Assembly (NCBI RefSeq): GCF_004794515.1 | Contig: NZ_SSDF01000071.1 | Coordinates: 1 to 64,000 of the forward strand | Origin: Microbacterium sp. A20 | Lineage (GTDB): Bacteria; Actinomycetota; Actinomycetes; Actinomycetales; Microbacteriaceae | DNA length: 64,000 nucleotides | Direction of reading: 5' to 3' | Shown: positions 53,779-62,384 of the stretch, one piece after another | How the letters are laid out: the number at the start of each line of letters is the position of its first letter | Numbering within the stretch: the stretch's first letter is position 1 | Position numbers and translations under genes: made by a program | Notes under the pieces: generated by a model | Told to the model about the DNA's origin: nothing | The model's database searches: none | Seen by the model: the letters and a program-made list of their open reading frames with translations, nothing else

Positions 53779-54707
53779 CCACCACGACGGCCCCGACCGA
53801 CACGACCGCGATCGTCACCGGCGGTGGCGCACGCACGCTCCGTCGGCGCAGCCGCCGGGTCGAGCCCATCTACTATCTGTTCCTGCTGCCGACCCTCGTG
53901 ATCTTCACCCTCGCGATCACGGTCCCGGGTGTCATCGGCATCTTCTTCAGCTTCACCGACTCGATCGGCATCGGCGCGTGGAGCTTCAACGGCTTCACGA
54001 ACTACATCGCCCTGTTCAGCGATCCGGCGATCCTGCAGAGCTACCTGTTCACGTTCGGCTTCTCGATCGCCACGGTCATCGTGGTCAACGTGATCGCGTT
54101 CCTGCTCGCGGTCGGCCTCACCTCCCGCATCCGCTTCAAGACGGGGCTGCGCACGATCTTCGTGATCCCGATGGTGATCTCGGGCATCATCATCGCGTAC
54201 GTCTTCAACTTCCTCTTCTCGAACTCGATCCCCGCGGCGGGCGCGGCGGCGGGCATCCCGTGGCTGGAGACGAGCCTGCTCGCCAACCCCGACCTGGCCT
54301 GGGTGGCCATCGTGATCGTCACCGCCTGGCAGGCGGTGCCCGGCACCCTGCTCATCTACATCGCGGGACTCCTGTCGGTGCCCGGCGAGGTCTACGAGGC
54401 GGCCAGCATCGACGGTGCCAGCAGGACGCAGCAGCTGACCCGCATCACGATTCCGCTGGTCGCGGGCTACGTCGTGATCAACGTGATCCTCGGATTCAAG
54501 GGCTTCCTCAACGCGTACGACATCATCGTCGGTCTCACCAACGGCGGCCCCGGCACCTCCACCCGCAGCGTCGCGATGACGATCATCGCGGGCTTCAACG
54601 GCGGCGACTACGCCTACCAGATGGCCAACGCGACCATCTTCTTCATCGTCGCCGTGCTCATCTCCCTCCTCCAGCTGTCGCTGACGCGCGGAAGGAACGC
54701 CCTCTGA
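53775..54707 (+). CDS. Sugar ABC transporter permease (MalF type)
   Basis: 310 residues, six membrane helices, EAA loop EAASIDGASRTQQLTRITIP. Its ATG overlaps the lipoprotein stop (ATGA), and its TGA shares one base with the next ATG (TGATG). Confidence 0.94.
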   Translation: MTTTTAPTDTTAIVTGGGARTLRRRSRRVEPIYYLFLLPTLVIFTLAITVPGVIGIFFSFTDSIGIGAWSFNGFTNYIALFSDPAILQSYLFTFGFSIATVIVVNVIAFLLAVGLTSRIRFKTGLRTIFVIPMVISGIIIAYVFNFLFSNSIPAAGAAAGIPWLETSLLANPDLAWVAIVIVTAWQAVPGTLLIYIAGLLSVPGEVYEAASIDGASRTQQLTRITIPLVAGYVVINVILGFKGFLNAYDIIVGLTNGGPGTSTRSVAMTIIAGFNGGDYAYQMANATIFFIVAVLISLLQLSLTRGRNAL

Positions 54708-55585
54708 TGTCGACGCAGACGATCACCACCCAGACTGCCTCCGGCAGGAAGCCGCGCACCCGCATGGAGCGCGTGAACTGGTCGGGCACGATCATCCTCA
54801 TCCTGTGCGCCGTCACGGTGTTGCTGCCGCTGTACGTCACGATCTCGATGGCCTTCAAGACGACGGGGCAGGCGGTCGACGGCAATGCGTTCTCGCTTCC
54901 CGCGCCGTTCAGCATCGACGGCTTCGTGGAGGCCTGGAACCTCACGAAGTTCCCGGTCGGAGCGGGCATCTCCCTGCTGGTCACCGCCGGGACCGTGGTC
55001 GCGACCATCGTGCTCGCGGCCTTTGCGTCGTACGCGATCGTGCGCAACTGGGACCGGCGCCTGTTCCGCTACTCGTTCTTCTACCTGCTCGCGGCGATGT
55101 TCATCCCGTTCCCCGTCGTTGCCCTGCCGCAGATCCAGCTCACCGGACGCGTCGGGCTCGACAATCCGCTCGGTGTGATCATCCTGGCGACGATGTTCCA
55201 GCTCAGCTTCAGCGTGCTGCTGTTCACCGCGTTCCTGCGTTCGATCCCGATCGAGCTCGAGGAGAGCGCCCGCATCGACGGAGCCACCACGTGGCAGACG
55301 TTCTGGAGGCTGATCTTCCCGCTGCTCGCCCCGATGAGTGCGACGGTCGGCATCTTCGCATTCCTCTACGCCTGGAACGACTTCATGATGCCGTCGCTCA
55401 TCATCTCCGACCCGGCGATGCAGACCCTGCCCGTGCGGCAGAACCTCTTCCAGAACCAGTTCAGCAACAACTACAACGTGGCGTTCGCCTCGTACCTGAT
55501 GGCGATGGCACCCGCCATCCTGGCGTATCTGTTCACGCAGCGCTTCGTGATGGAGGGCGTCACGCAGGGCGCCGTCAAGGGCTGA
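54707..55585 (+). CDS. Sugar ABC transporter permease (MalG type)
   Basis: 292 residues, six membrane helices, EAA loop ESARIDGATTWQTFWRLIFP. Partner of the preceding permease. As in the GH130 operon there is no dedicated ATPase, pointing to a shared ATP-binding subunit encoded elsewhere. Confidence 0.94.
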   Translation: MSTQTITTQTASGRKPRTRMERVNWSGTIILILCAVTVLLPLYVTISMAFKTTGQAVDGNAFSLPAPFSIDGFVEAWNLTKFPVGAGISLLVTAGTVVATIVLAAFASYAIVRNWDRRLFRYSFFYLLAAMFIPFPVVALPQIQLTGRVGLDNPLGVIILATMFQLSFSVLLFTAFLRSIPIELEESARIDGATTWQTFWRLIFPLLAPMSATVGIFAFLYAWNDFMMPSLIISDPAMQTLPVRQNLFQNQFSNNYNVAFASYLMAMAPAILAYLFTQRFVMEGVTQGAVKG

Positions 55586-55638
55586 GCAGCGACGCCTCAG
55601 AACCACCCGCAAGAAAGAAGAAGGAGTACCCACCCCTC

Positions 55639-57330
55639 ATGACCGATTCGCTTCTCACCGAGACCCGCGAAGACGAGAGGACGGCTGCATGGTGGCGCCA
55701 GGCCGCCGTCTATCAGATCTACCCCCGCAGCTTCGCCGACGCGAACGGCGACGGGATCGGCGACATCCCGGGCATCGTCTCCCGTGTCGACTACCTCGCC
55801 GAGCTGGGCGTCGACGCGGTCTGGCTGAGCCCGTTCTACCCCTCGGAGCTCGCCGACGGGGGCTACGACGTCGCCGACTACCGCGACGTCGACCCGCGCC
55901 TGGGGACCCTCGCCGACTTCGATGCGATGGTCGAGGCGCTGCACGCGCGCGGCATCCACGTCGTCGTCGACATCGTCCCGAATCACACCTCGGATCAGCA
56001 CGCCTGGTTCCAGGAGGCGCTGGCCGCCGGTCGCGGCTCGGCTGCGCGCGGACGGTACATCTTCCGCGAGGGCACCGGCCCCGACGGGTCCGAGCCGCCC
56101 ACCGACTGGGTGTCGGTGTTCGGCGGCAGCGCATGGGAGCGGGTCGAGGACGGCCAGTGGTACCTGCACAACTTCGCGAAGGAGCAGCCCGACCTCGATT
56201 GGGACAACCCGGAGGTGCGCGAGGACTTCCTGAAGACCCTGCGCTTCTGGTCCGATCGCGGAGTCGACGGGTTCCGCATCGACGTCGCCCACATGCTCAC
56301 GAAGGATCTGAGCGATCCGCTGCCGAGCCGGGTCGAGCTCGACGCGATGGACCGCACCTCGGGGACCCATCCGATGATCGACCGCGACGACGTGCACGAG
56401 ATCTACGCCGAGTGGCGCCGGGTCTTCAACGAGTACGACCCGCCGCGCACGGCCGTCGCCGAGGCATGGGTCGACACCCCGGAGCGCCGCGCGCGCTACG
56501 CCTCCGCCGAGGGGCTGGGGCAGGCGTTCAACTTCGATCTGCTGGTCGCCGACTTCGATGCGACCCAGTTCCGCGAGATCATCGTCGACAACCTCGAGCA
56601 GGCGCAGGCCACCGGGTCGTCGACGACCTGGGTGCTCTCGAACCACGATGTCACCCGTCACGCCACGCGCTACGGGCTCGCTCCGCTGCACGGGCGCGCG
56701 GTGAAGCAGGGCACCGAGTGGGTCAAGGCGGGCGGTCCGGCAGAAGGCCTCGATCGCGAGGGCGGACTCCGCAGGGCGCACGCCGCGACCCTGCTGCTGC
56801 TCGGCCTGCCCGGCAGCACATACCTGTACCAGGGAGAGGAGCTCGGTCTGCACGAGGTGGCCGAGATCACACCGGAGCAGCGTCAGGACCCCGGATTCTT
56901 CCGCGGCGCCGACTTCGACGGCCTCGGCCGGGACGGATGCCGCGTGCCGCTGCCCTGGACCGCCGGCGGTTCCTCGTACGGCTTCGGCGCGGAGGACGCG
57001 CACCTCCCGCAGCCGGCCTGGTTCGCCGAGTACGCCGTCGACGTCGAGGCCGCCGACCCGTCGTCGACACTGTCGCTGTACCGCGAGGCGCTGCGCCTGA
57101 GGCACCTGCTGCAGACCGGCGAGACGCTGGAGTGGATCGACACCGGACGCGCCGACGTGCTGCGCTTCGCCCGCCCGAACGGATGGCAGATCGTGACGAA
57201 CTTCGGCACCGAGCCGTTCGACCTCGGTGCGGATGCCGCGGGCGTCGTGCTTTCGAGCGCTCCGCTCACCGGCTCCGCTCTTCCCGGCGAGGCCACCGCG
57301 TGGGTCGCCCCGGCAGGGCTGCTCGGCTGA
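55639..57330 (+). CDS. GH13 alpha-glucosidase
   Basis: 563 residues, intracellular, retaining alpha-glucosidase of family GH13. Conserved regions: DIVPNHTSD, nucleophile Asp215 in GFRIDVAH, acid/base Glu275 in AVAEAWVD and Asp337 in LSNHDVTRH. Cleaves imported maltose-, sucrose- or isomaltose-type sugars; the exact linkage cannot be fixed. AAGGAG lies 12 nt before ATG 55639. Last gene of the ROK-controlled operon. Confidence 0.94.
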   Translation: MTDSLLTETREDERTAAWWRQAAVYQIYPRSFADANGDGIGDIPGIVSRVDYLAELGVDAVWLSPFYPSELADGGYDVADYRDVDPRLGTLADFDAMVEALHARGIHVVVDIVPNHTSDQHAWFQEALAAGRGSAARGRYIFREGTGPDGSEPPTDWVSVFGGSAWERVEDGQWYLHNFAKEQPDLDWDNPEVREDFLKTLRFWSDRGVDGFRIDVAHMLTKDLSDPLPSRVELDAMDRTSGTHPMIDRDDVHEIYAEWRRVFNEYDPPRTAVAEAWVDTPERRARYASAEGLGQAFNFDLLVADFDATQFREIIVDNLEQAQATGSSTTWVLSNHDVTRHATRYGLAPLHGRAVKQGTEWVKAGGPAEGLDREGGLRRAHAATLLLLGLPGSTYLYQGEELGLHEVAEITPEQRQDPGFFRGADFDGLGRDGCRVPLPWTAGGSSYGFGAEDAHLPQPAWFAEYAVDVEAADPSSTLSLYREALRLRHLLQTGETLEWIDTGRADVLRFARPNGWQIVTNFGTEPFDLGADAAGVVLSSAPLTGSALPGEATAWVAPAGLLG

Positions 57331-57345
57331 GGCCCTGCAGGCGAT

Positions 57346-57375
57346 TTGATAATGGTTCTCATTAGCGTTTAGAGT
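57346..57375 (+). promoter_or_regulatory. znuA promoter with Zur-type box
   Basis: -35 TTGATA (57346-57351), 18-bp spacer, -10 TAGAGT (57370-57375), then 6 nt to ATG 57382 (leaderless). The palindrome TAATG-GTTCT-CATTA (57350-57364) lies between the -35 and -10. Its shape suits a Fur/Zur-family repressor, and zur is encoded 2.7 kb downstream. Confidence 0.75.
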
Positions 57376-57381
57376 GAGACC

Positions 57382-58383
57382 ATGAAGAAGCCCGTCGTCG
57401 CCCTCGCCCTCGCATCCGTCGCCGCCCTCGCGCTGGCCGGATGCTCCACCACCCCGGCAGCGGGAGAGGGCGACGACGGCACCATCACGGTCGTCGCGAG
57501 CACCAATGTCTACGGCGACATCGCTGCGACGATCGGCGGAGACCGCGTCGACGTCGAGTCGCTCATCACCTCGGCGTCGCAGGATCCGCACTCCTACGAG
57601 GCGACCGCGCGCGACCGCCTCACGGTGCAGAAGGCCGATCTGGTGATCGAGAACGGCGGCGGGTACGACGCCTTCGTCGACACGCTGCTGCAGGACGCGA
57701 ACGACCCGCACGTCGTCACGGCGGTCGAGTTCTCGCACGACTTCCCCGGCAACGAGGGGCACGAGGGCGAGGCCGAGCACGACCACGCCGAGGACGAGTC
57801 CCACGACCACGACCATGCCGAGGGCGAAGAGGGTCACGAGGGGCACAACCACATCGAGGGCTTCAACGAGCACGTCTGGTTCGACCCGCACACCATGATC
57901 CATGTCGTCGAGGCGATCTCCGACGAGCTGTCCGAGCTCGACCCCGACGGGGCGAAGGAGTTCGCCGCCAACGCCGACGACCTCATCGCCGACCTGGAGG
58001 GCTTCGAGGCCGACCTCGAGACCATCAAGGCGGATGCCGCAGGGGCCACGGTCTTCATGACCGAACCGCTGCCCGGTTACCTCGCCGCCGCCGCCGGCCT
58101 GACCGACGTCACCCCCGAGGGATTCGCCGAGTCGGTCGAGGAGGGCAGCGATGTCGCGCCCGCCGTGCTGCTCGAGGCGCTCAAAGTGATCGAAGACGGT
58201 CAGGCCACTGCGCTGCTGACCAACGCGCAGACCGGAGGAGCGGAGACCGAGCGGGTGGAGGCTGCCGCGAAGGATGCCGGCATCCCCGTCGTCGCCTTCA
58301 CGGAGCTGCTCGAGGACGGATCGTCGTACTCTGAGTGGATGAGTGACGCGATCCAGAGCCTCGCCGCCGCCGTCCAGCCGTGA
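57382..58383 (+). CDS. znuA: Zinc-binding lipoprotein of ABC transporter
   Basis: 333 residues, cluster A-I metal-binding protein. Lipobox LALAGC (Cys21). Metal ligands include His70 (SQDPHSY), His164 and the WFDPH motif. A His/Asp/Glu-rich loop spans residues 127-157, characteristic of zinc carriers. Leaderless start behind a Zur-type box. First gene of znuABC, overlapped by the ATPase start (GTGA). Confidence 0.94.
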   Translation: MKKPVVALALASVAALALAGCSTTPAAGEGDDGTITVVASTNVYGDIAATIGGDRVDVESLITSASQDPHSYEATARDRLTVQKADLVIENGGGYDAFVDTLLQDANDPHVVTAVEFSHDFPGNEGHEGEAEHDHAEDESHDHDHAEGEEGHEGHNHIEGFNEHVWFDPHTMIHVVEAISDELSELDPDGAKEFAANADDLIADLEGFEADLETIKADAAGATVFMTEPLPGYLAAAAGLTDVTPEGFAESVEEGSDVAPAVLLEALKVIEDGQATALLTNAQTGGAETERVEAAAKDAGIPVVAFTELLEDGSSYSEWMSDAIQSLAAAVQP

Positions 58384-59204
58384 GCGGGGGCGCTCCGGTC
58401 CTCGAGATCACCGACGCCGCACTCCACCGCGGGGATCGCGAACTCTGGTCAGGGCTCGACCTGACGGTGCAGCCCGGCGAGTTCATCGCGGTGCTCGGCC
58501 CGTCCGGGTCGGGGAAGACCACGCTGTTGCGCAGCATCCTCGGCCTGCAGCCGCTGTCTTCCGGGTCGATCCGCGTCGCGGGGGAGCCTGTGCACCGCGG
58601 CAACTCCCGCATCGGGTACATCCCGCAGCAGCGCAACCTCGCTCCCGACACCAGTATGCGAGCTCGGGATCTGGTGGGTCTCGGCGTCAGCGGAAGCCGT
58701 TTCGGGTTCCCGGTCCCGCGCCGCGGTGACCGCGCCAAGGTCGACCGGCTGCTCGACGCGGTGGGCGCCTCGCACTTTGCCGATCGTCGTGTCGGCCTGC
58801 TCTCGGGTGGCGAGCAGCAGCGGTTGCGGGTGGGACAGGCTCTCGCCGACGAGCCGGCGCTGCTGCTGTGCGACGAGCCGCTGTCGAACCTCGACCTCGC
58901 CAACCAGCTCGCTGTGACCGACATCATCGACCGCCAGCGCCGCGAGCGCGAGGCCGCGGTGCTGTTCGTCACGCACGACATCAACCCGATCCTCGGCCGC
59001 GTCGACCGCATCCTCTACATCGCAGGCGGCCGGTTCCTCCTGGGCACCCCGGATGAGGTGCTGCAGACCCGCGTGCTCAGCGACCTCTACGGCACCCCGG
59101 TGTTCGTGCTCCGCGCGGGCGACCGGCTGGTCGTCGTCGGCGTGCCGGATGCCGAGCCGCACCACGACCACGGCGACCACCACGAGCACGGAGGAGCGGC
59201 ATGA
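58380..59204 (+). CDS. znuC: Zinc ABC transporter ATP-binding protein
   Basis: 274 residues. Walker A GPSGSGKTT, signature LSGGEQQRLRVGQAL, Walker B LLLCDEP and H-loop VTHD are intact. A His/Asp-rich tail (HHDHGDHHEHGG) is unusual for the ATPase and may bind zinc. GTG 58380 overlaps the znuA stop. Confidence 0.94.
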   Translation: MSGGAPVLEITDAALHRGDRELWSGLDLTVQPGEFIAVLGPSGSGKTTLLRSILGLQPLSSGSIRVAGEPVHRGNSRIGYIPQQRNLAPDTSMRARDLVGLGVSGSRFGFPVPRRGDRAKVDRLLDAVGASHFADRRVGLLSGGEQQRLRVGQALADEPALLLCDEPLSNLDLANQLAVTDIIDRQRREREAAVLFVTHDINPILGRVDRILYIAGGRFLLGTPDEVLQTRVLSDLYGTPVFVLRAGDRLVVVGVPDAEPHHDHGDHHEHGGAA

Positions 59205-60079
59205 GCGTCTCCGCGGCCCTGGTGCCGATGGTCGACTGGAGCGACGTCTTCTCGTTCCAGGACTACGGCGAACTCGTCGCCCTGCTCTCGAACTCGATCA
59301 TCGCGGGTGCCGTCCTGGGCATCGTCGGCGGTCTGATCGGCGTCTTCGTGATGCAGCGCGACCTGGCCTTCGCGGTGCACGGCGTGAGCGAGCTGTCGTT
59401 CGCGGGTGCCGCAGCTGCCCTGCTGTTCGGTGGCAGCGTGGTGTTCGGCTCGTTGGCCGGTGCCCTCGTCGCGGCGATCCTGATCGGCATCCTCGGCGCC
59501 AAGGCCAGGGACCGGAACTCGATCGTCGGAGTGCTGATGCCGTTCGGTCTGGGCCTCGGCATCCTGTTCCTCTCCCTCTACGACGGCCGCAGCGCCAACC
59601 GGTTCAGCCTGCTGACCGGGCAGATCGTCTCGGTGTCGAGCCCCGACCTCGGCTGGCTCATCGGCATCAGCATGGTCGTGCTGATCGGGCTGCTCGTGAT
59701 GTGGAACCCGCTGCGGTTCGACTCGCTCGACCCGGAATCGGCGGCCGCCCGCGGAGTGCCCACCCGCGCCGTGAGCCTGCTGTTCATGGTGCTGCTGGGT
59801 CTCATCGTCGCGGTGAGCGTGCACATCATCGGCGCGCTGCTGGTGATGGCACTGCTGGTCACACCCGCCGCCGCCGCGATGCGGGTCACGGCCGGCCCCA
59901 TCGCCGTGCCGCTGCTGTCCGCTCTGTTCGGATTCGTCTCGGCCGTCGGCGGCATCCTGCTCGCCCTCGCCGGCACCCTGCCCGTCAGCCCGTACATCAC
60001 GACCCTCTCGTTCACCATCTACGTCGTGTGCTGGATCGTGCAGAAGTCGCGTTCCCGGGTGCGGCGTGTCGCAGCCTGA
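59201..60079 (+). CDS. znuB: Zinc ABC transporter permease
   Basis: 292 residues, about eight membrane helices, ABC-3 family (VMQRDLAFAVHGVSELSFAGAA in outline; GALLVMALLVTPAAAA). Completes the zinc importer. ATGA overlap with the ATPase. Confidence 0.94.
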   Translation: MSVSAALVPMVDWSDVFSFQDYGELVALLSNSIIAGAVLGIVGGLIGVFVMQRDLAFAVHGVSELSFAGAAAALLFGGSVVFGSLAGALVAAILIGILGAKARDRNSIVGVLMPFGLGLGILFLSLYDGRSANRFSLLTGQIVSVSSPDLGWLIGISMVVLIGLLVMWNPLRFDSLDPESAAARGVPTRAVSLLFMVLLGLIVAVSVHIIGALLVMALLVTPAAAAMRVTAGPIAVPLLSALFGFVSAVGGILLALAGTLPVSPYITTLSFTIYVVCWIVQKSRSRVRRVAA

Positions 60080-60125
60080 AATCCACTCCCAGCCGTCGCC
60101 AACCCCTGCGGCCTAGACTCTTCGT

Positions 60126-60542
60126 ATGGCTCAGCGGAACACCTGGCAGCGCGAACGCGTGCGCGAAGCACTCGCCGACGCGCGCGGTTTCGTGAGCGCG
60201 CAGAACCTGCACGCCTCGCTGCGCGACGACAACACGGGCATCGGCCTCGCCACCGTGTACCGCGCGCTCGCCGGTCTCGCTGCATCCGGTGACGCCGATT
60301 CGCTGCAGAGTCCTGAGGGCGAGGCGCTCTACCGTGCCTGCACGACACAGGGTCACCACCACCACCTCATCTGCCGGTCCTGCGGCCTGACGGTCGAGAT
60401 CGAGGCCAAGGACGTCGAGCAGTGGGCGCACCGCACCGCGGCGCTGCACGGATTCACGGATGCCGCGCACGTGGTCGACATCTTCGGGCTGTGCACGCCG
60501 TGCACGAACAAGCGCGACGCCGAGAGGGCCGCGTCCGCGTGA
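60126..60542 (+). CDS. zur: Zinc uptake regulator
   Basis: 138 residues, Fur family. Winged helix ATVYRALAGLAASGDAD, sensing His cluster GHHHHLICRSC, and structural zinc cysteines CRSC and CTPC. Placement after znuABC and the zinc-type box upstream of znuA identify it as Zur. TAGACT (60114-60119) ends 6 nt before ATG 60126, so it can also be made from its own leaderless promoter. Overlaps the next gene by GTGA. Confidence 0.93.
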   Translation: MAQRNTWQRERVREALADARGFVSAQNLHASLRDDNTGIGLATVYRALAGLAASGDADSLQSPEGEALYRACTTQGHHHHLICRSCGLTVEIEAKDVEQWAHRTAALHGFTDAAHVVDIFGLCTPCTNKRDAERAASA

Positions 60543-61579
60543 GCCCCTCCGCAGCAACGGCGACCCGTCACGGCCACTCCCATCGCCCGGCACCCTCGCC
60601 GCGATCGGCATGGATCGGCGTCGGCCTCGGCGCCGTCATCATCGCGGCGCTGTTCCTGATCGACGCCTTCCTTCCGAAGCTCTTCCCCGCAGCTCTCCCG
60701 ACCCGCGCGCAGGACGGCCTCACCCTCGCGCTGAGCGTGCTCATCGAGGCGCTGCCGTTCGTGATCCTCGGCGTGCTGCTGTCGATCGTGGTGCAGGTGT
60801 GGCTGCCGGCCGACGTCATCCACCGCTGGCTGCCCCGGCGGGCATGGGCTCGCCGCGCCGTGCTGTCGCTGCTCGGCATGCTGATCCCGGTGTGCGAGTG
60901 CGGCAACGTGCCCTTCGCCCGCGGCCTGATGATGCGCGGGCTCGCTCCGGCCGAGGCGATGACCTTCCTCATCGCGGCGCCCATCGTGAACCCGATCGTG
61001 ATCCTCACCACGCATGCGGCGTTCGGCTGGGACGGCGGCATCCTGGTCGCCCGTCTCGTCGGCGGCTACCTGATCGCGAACCTGATCGGATGGATCTACA
61101 GCCGCCACCCCGACCCCGACGGCATGCTCACGCAGCGCTTCGTCGACACGTGCGACCGCGTGACGCACGAGCCCGGCACGCCGGTGCGGCGCAGTCTCAC
61201 GCAGTTCCTCGTCGAGCTGCGTGCCGTGATGCCGGCGCTGGTGATCGGCTCGGCGCTCGCGGGAGCCGTGCAGGTGCTCATCCCGCGCGAGTGGCTGCTG
61301 GCGATCGGGTCGAACCCGGTGCTGTCGATCGTCGCGATGATGATCCTGGCGATGACCGTCGCTATCTGCTCGAACGTCGACGCCTTCTTCGCCCTGTCGT
61401 TCGCCTCGACGTTCTCGTCCGGTGCGATCGTCGCCTTCCTGCTGGTCGGCCCGCTCGTCGACGTCAAGATGCTCGCGCTCATGCGCACCACGTTCACGAC
61501 GCGCACCCTCGTCGGCATCGTCGGCATCGTCCTCGCCTCGGCTTTCGCCATCGGAATCGGGGTGAACGTCCTTGTCTGA
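60539..61579 (+). CDS. DUF318-type permease
   Basis: 346 residues, eight or more membrane helices. The family signature CECGNVPFARGLM and AAPIVNPIVI are present, as in SO_0444/DUF318 metal-related permeases. A His-containing N-terminus (RHGHSH) fits metal handling. GTG 60539 overlaps zur. Next to a DUF1980 protein, the usual pair (TIGR03943). Zinc-linked role is inferred from the operon. Confidence 0.88.
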   Translation: MSPSAATATRHGHSHRPAPSPRSAWIGVGLGAVIIAALFLIDAFLPKLFPAALPTRAQDGLTLALSVLIEALPFVILGVLLSIVVQVWLPADVIHRWLPRRAWARRAVLSLLGMLIPVCECGNVPFARGLMMRGLAPAEAMTFLIAAPIVNPIVILTTHAAFGWDGGILVARLVGGYLIANLIGWIYSRHPDPDGMLTQRFVDTCDRVTHEPGTPVRRSLTQFLVELRAVMPALVIGSALAGAVQVLIPREWLLAIGSNPVLSIVAMMILAMTVAICSNVDAFFALSFASTFSSGAIVAFLLVGPLVDVKMLALMRTTFTTRTLVGIVGIVLASAFAIGIGVNVLV

Positions 61580-62384
61580 GCAGACCGTCGCCCGCGTGCG
61601 CGCGCTCGGCACCCGCTGGCTGGGTGTGGGCCTCGCGGCCGTGATCTCTGTCGTCACACTCGGACTCGGCCTCACCGGGCGCCTCAACCTCTACATCAGC
61701 CCCGAGTCGGTGTGGTTCGCGTGCACCGCCGCGGTCGTCACGCTCGCCGGTGCGATCTGGTCCTGCACTCTCCCATTGGGGGAGGAGGGCGACCACGGAC
61801 ACGACCACGGGCCTGCTCCGGAAACGTCGGATGCCGTCGATGACACGGATCACGGCTCGCCCACCGCGTCCCGTCGACGCTCGCTCGCGGGTGTCGGAGC
61901 CGTCGCGGGCGGTGTGATCGCCACGGGTGTCGTGGCAGCCGCCCTCGTGCTGCCGCCCGCCTCGCTGTCGGTCGAGCTCGCGATGTCGCGCGCGGGGGAG
62001 CAGAGCGCCCTGTTCGCAGGGGCCGACACGGTCGCGCTCGGGGTCGCCGACACGTCCACCTTCGGCGTGGGCGACTGGGCGAGCGTCTTCGCCGCGTCCA
62101 CGAACACCGCCGCCTATGACGGTGCACCCGTGACGCTCACGGGCTTCGTGACGCCCGACTCATCGGGCGATGACGGCGTGAACCTCACGCGACTGGTCAT
62201 CACGCACTGCGTGATCGACGCGCAGACCGCTGCGCTGCCCGTCGACGTCGACCCGGAAGACTACGCGACCGGCCAGTGGGTCGAGATCACCGGCACCGTG
62301 CGGGCGGACGCCGACGGAAAGCTCCGCATCGAGCCGACCGGTGTCGTCGCGATCGACGAGCCAGGGGATCCGTATGAGTACTGA
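61572..62384 (+). CDS. DUF1980/TIGR03943-family membrane protein
   Basis: 270 residues. Two N-terminal helices, a His/Asp-rich cytoplasmic loop (EEGDHGHDHG), a further helix near 115-135, and a C-terminal outer domain with the family motifs FVTPDSSGDDGVNLTRLVITHC and GQWVEITGTV. TTG 61572 overlaps the permease end by 8 nt. Known to pair with DUF318 permeases; probably accessory to metal transport. Confidence 0.85.
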   Translation: MSEQTVARVRALGTRWLGVGLAAVISVVTLGLGLTGRLNLYISPESVWFACTAAVVTLAGAIWSCTLPLGEEGDHGHDHGPAPETSDAVDDTDHGSPTASRRRSLAGVGAVAGGVIATGVVAAALVLPPASLSVELAMSRAGEQSALFAGADTVALGVADTSTFGVGDWASVFAASTNTAAYDGAPVTLTGFVTPDSSGDDGVNLTRLVITHCVIDAQTAALPVDVDPEDYATGQWVEITGTVRADADGKLRIEPTGVVAIDEPGDPYEY

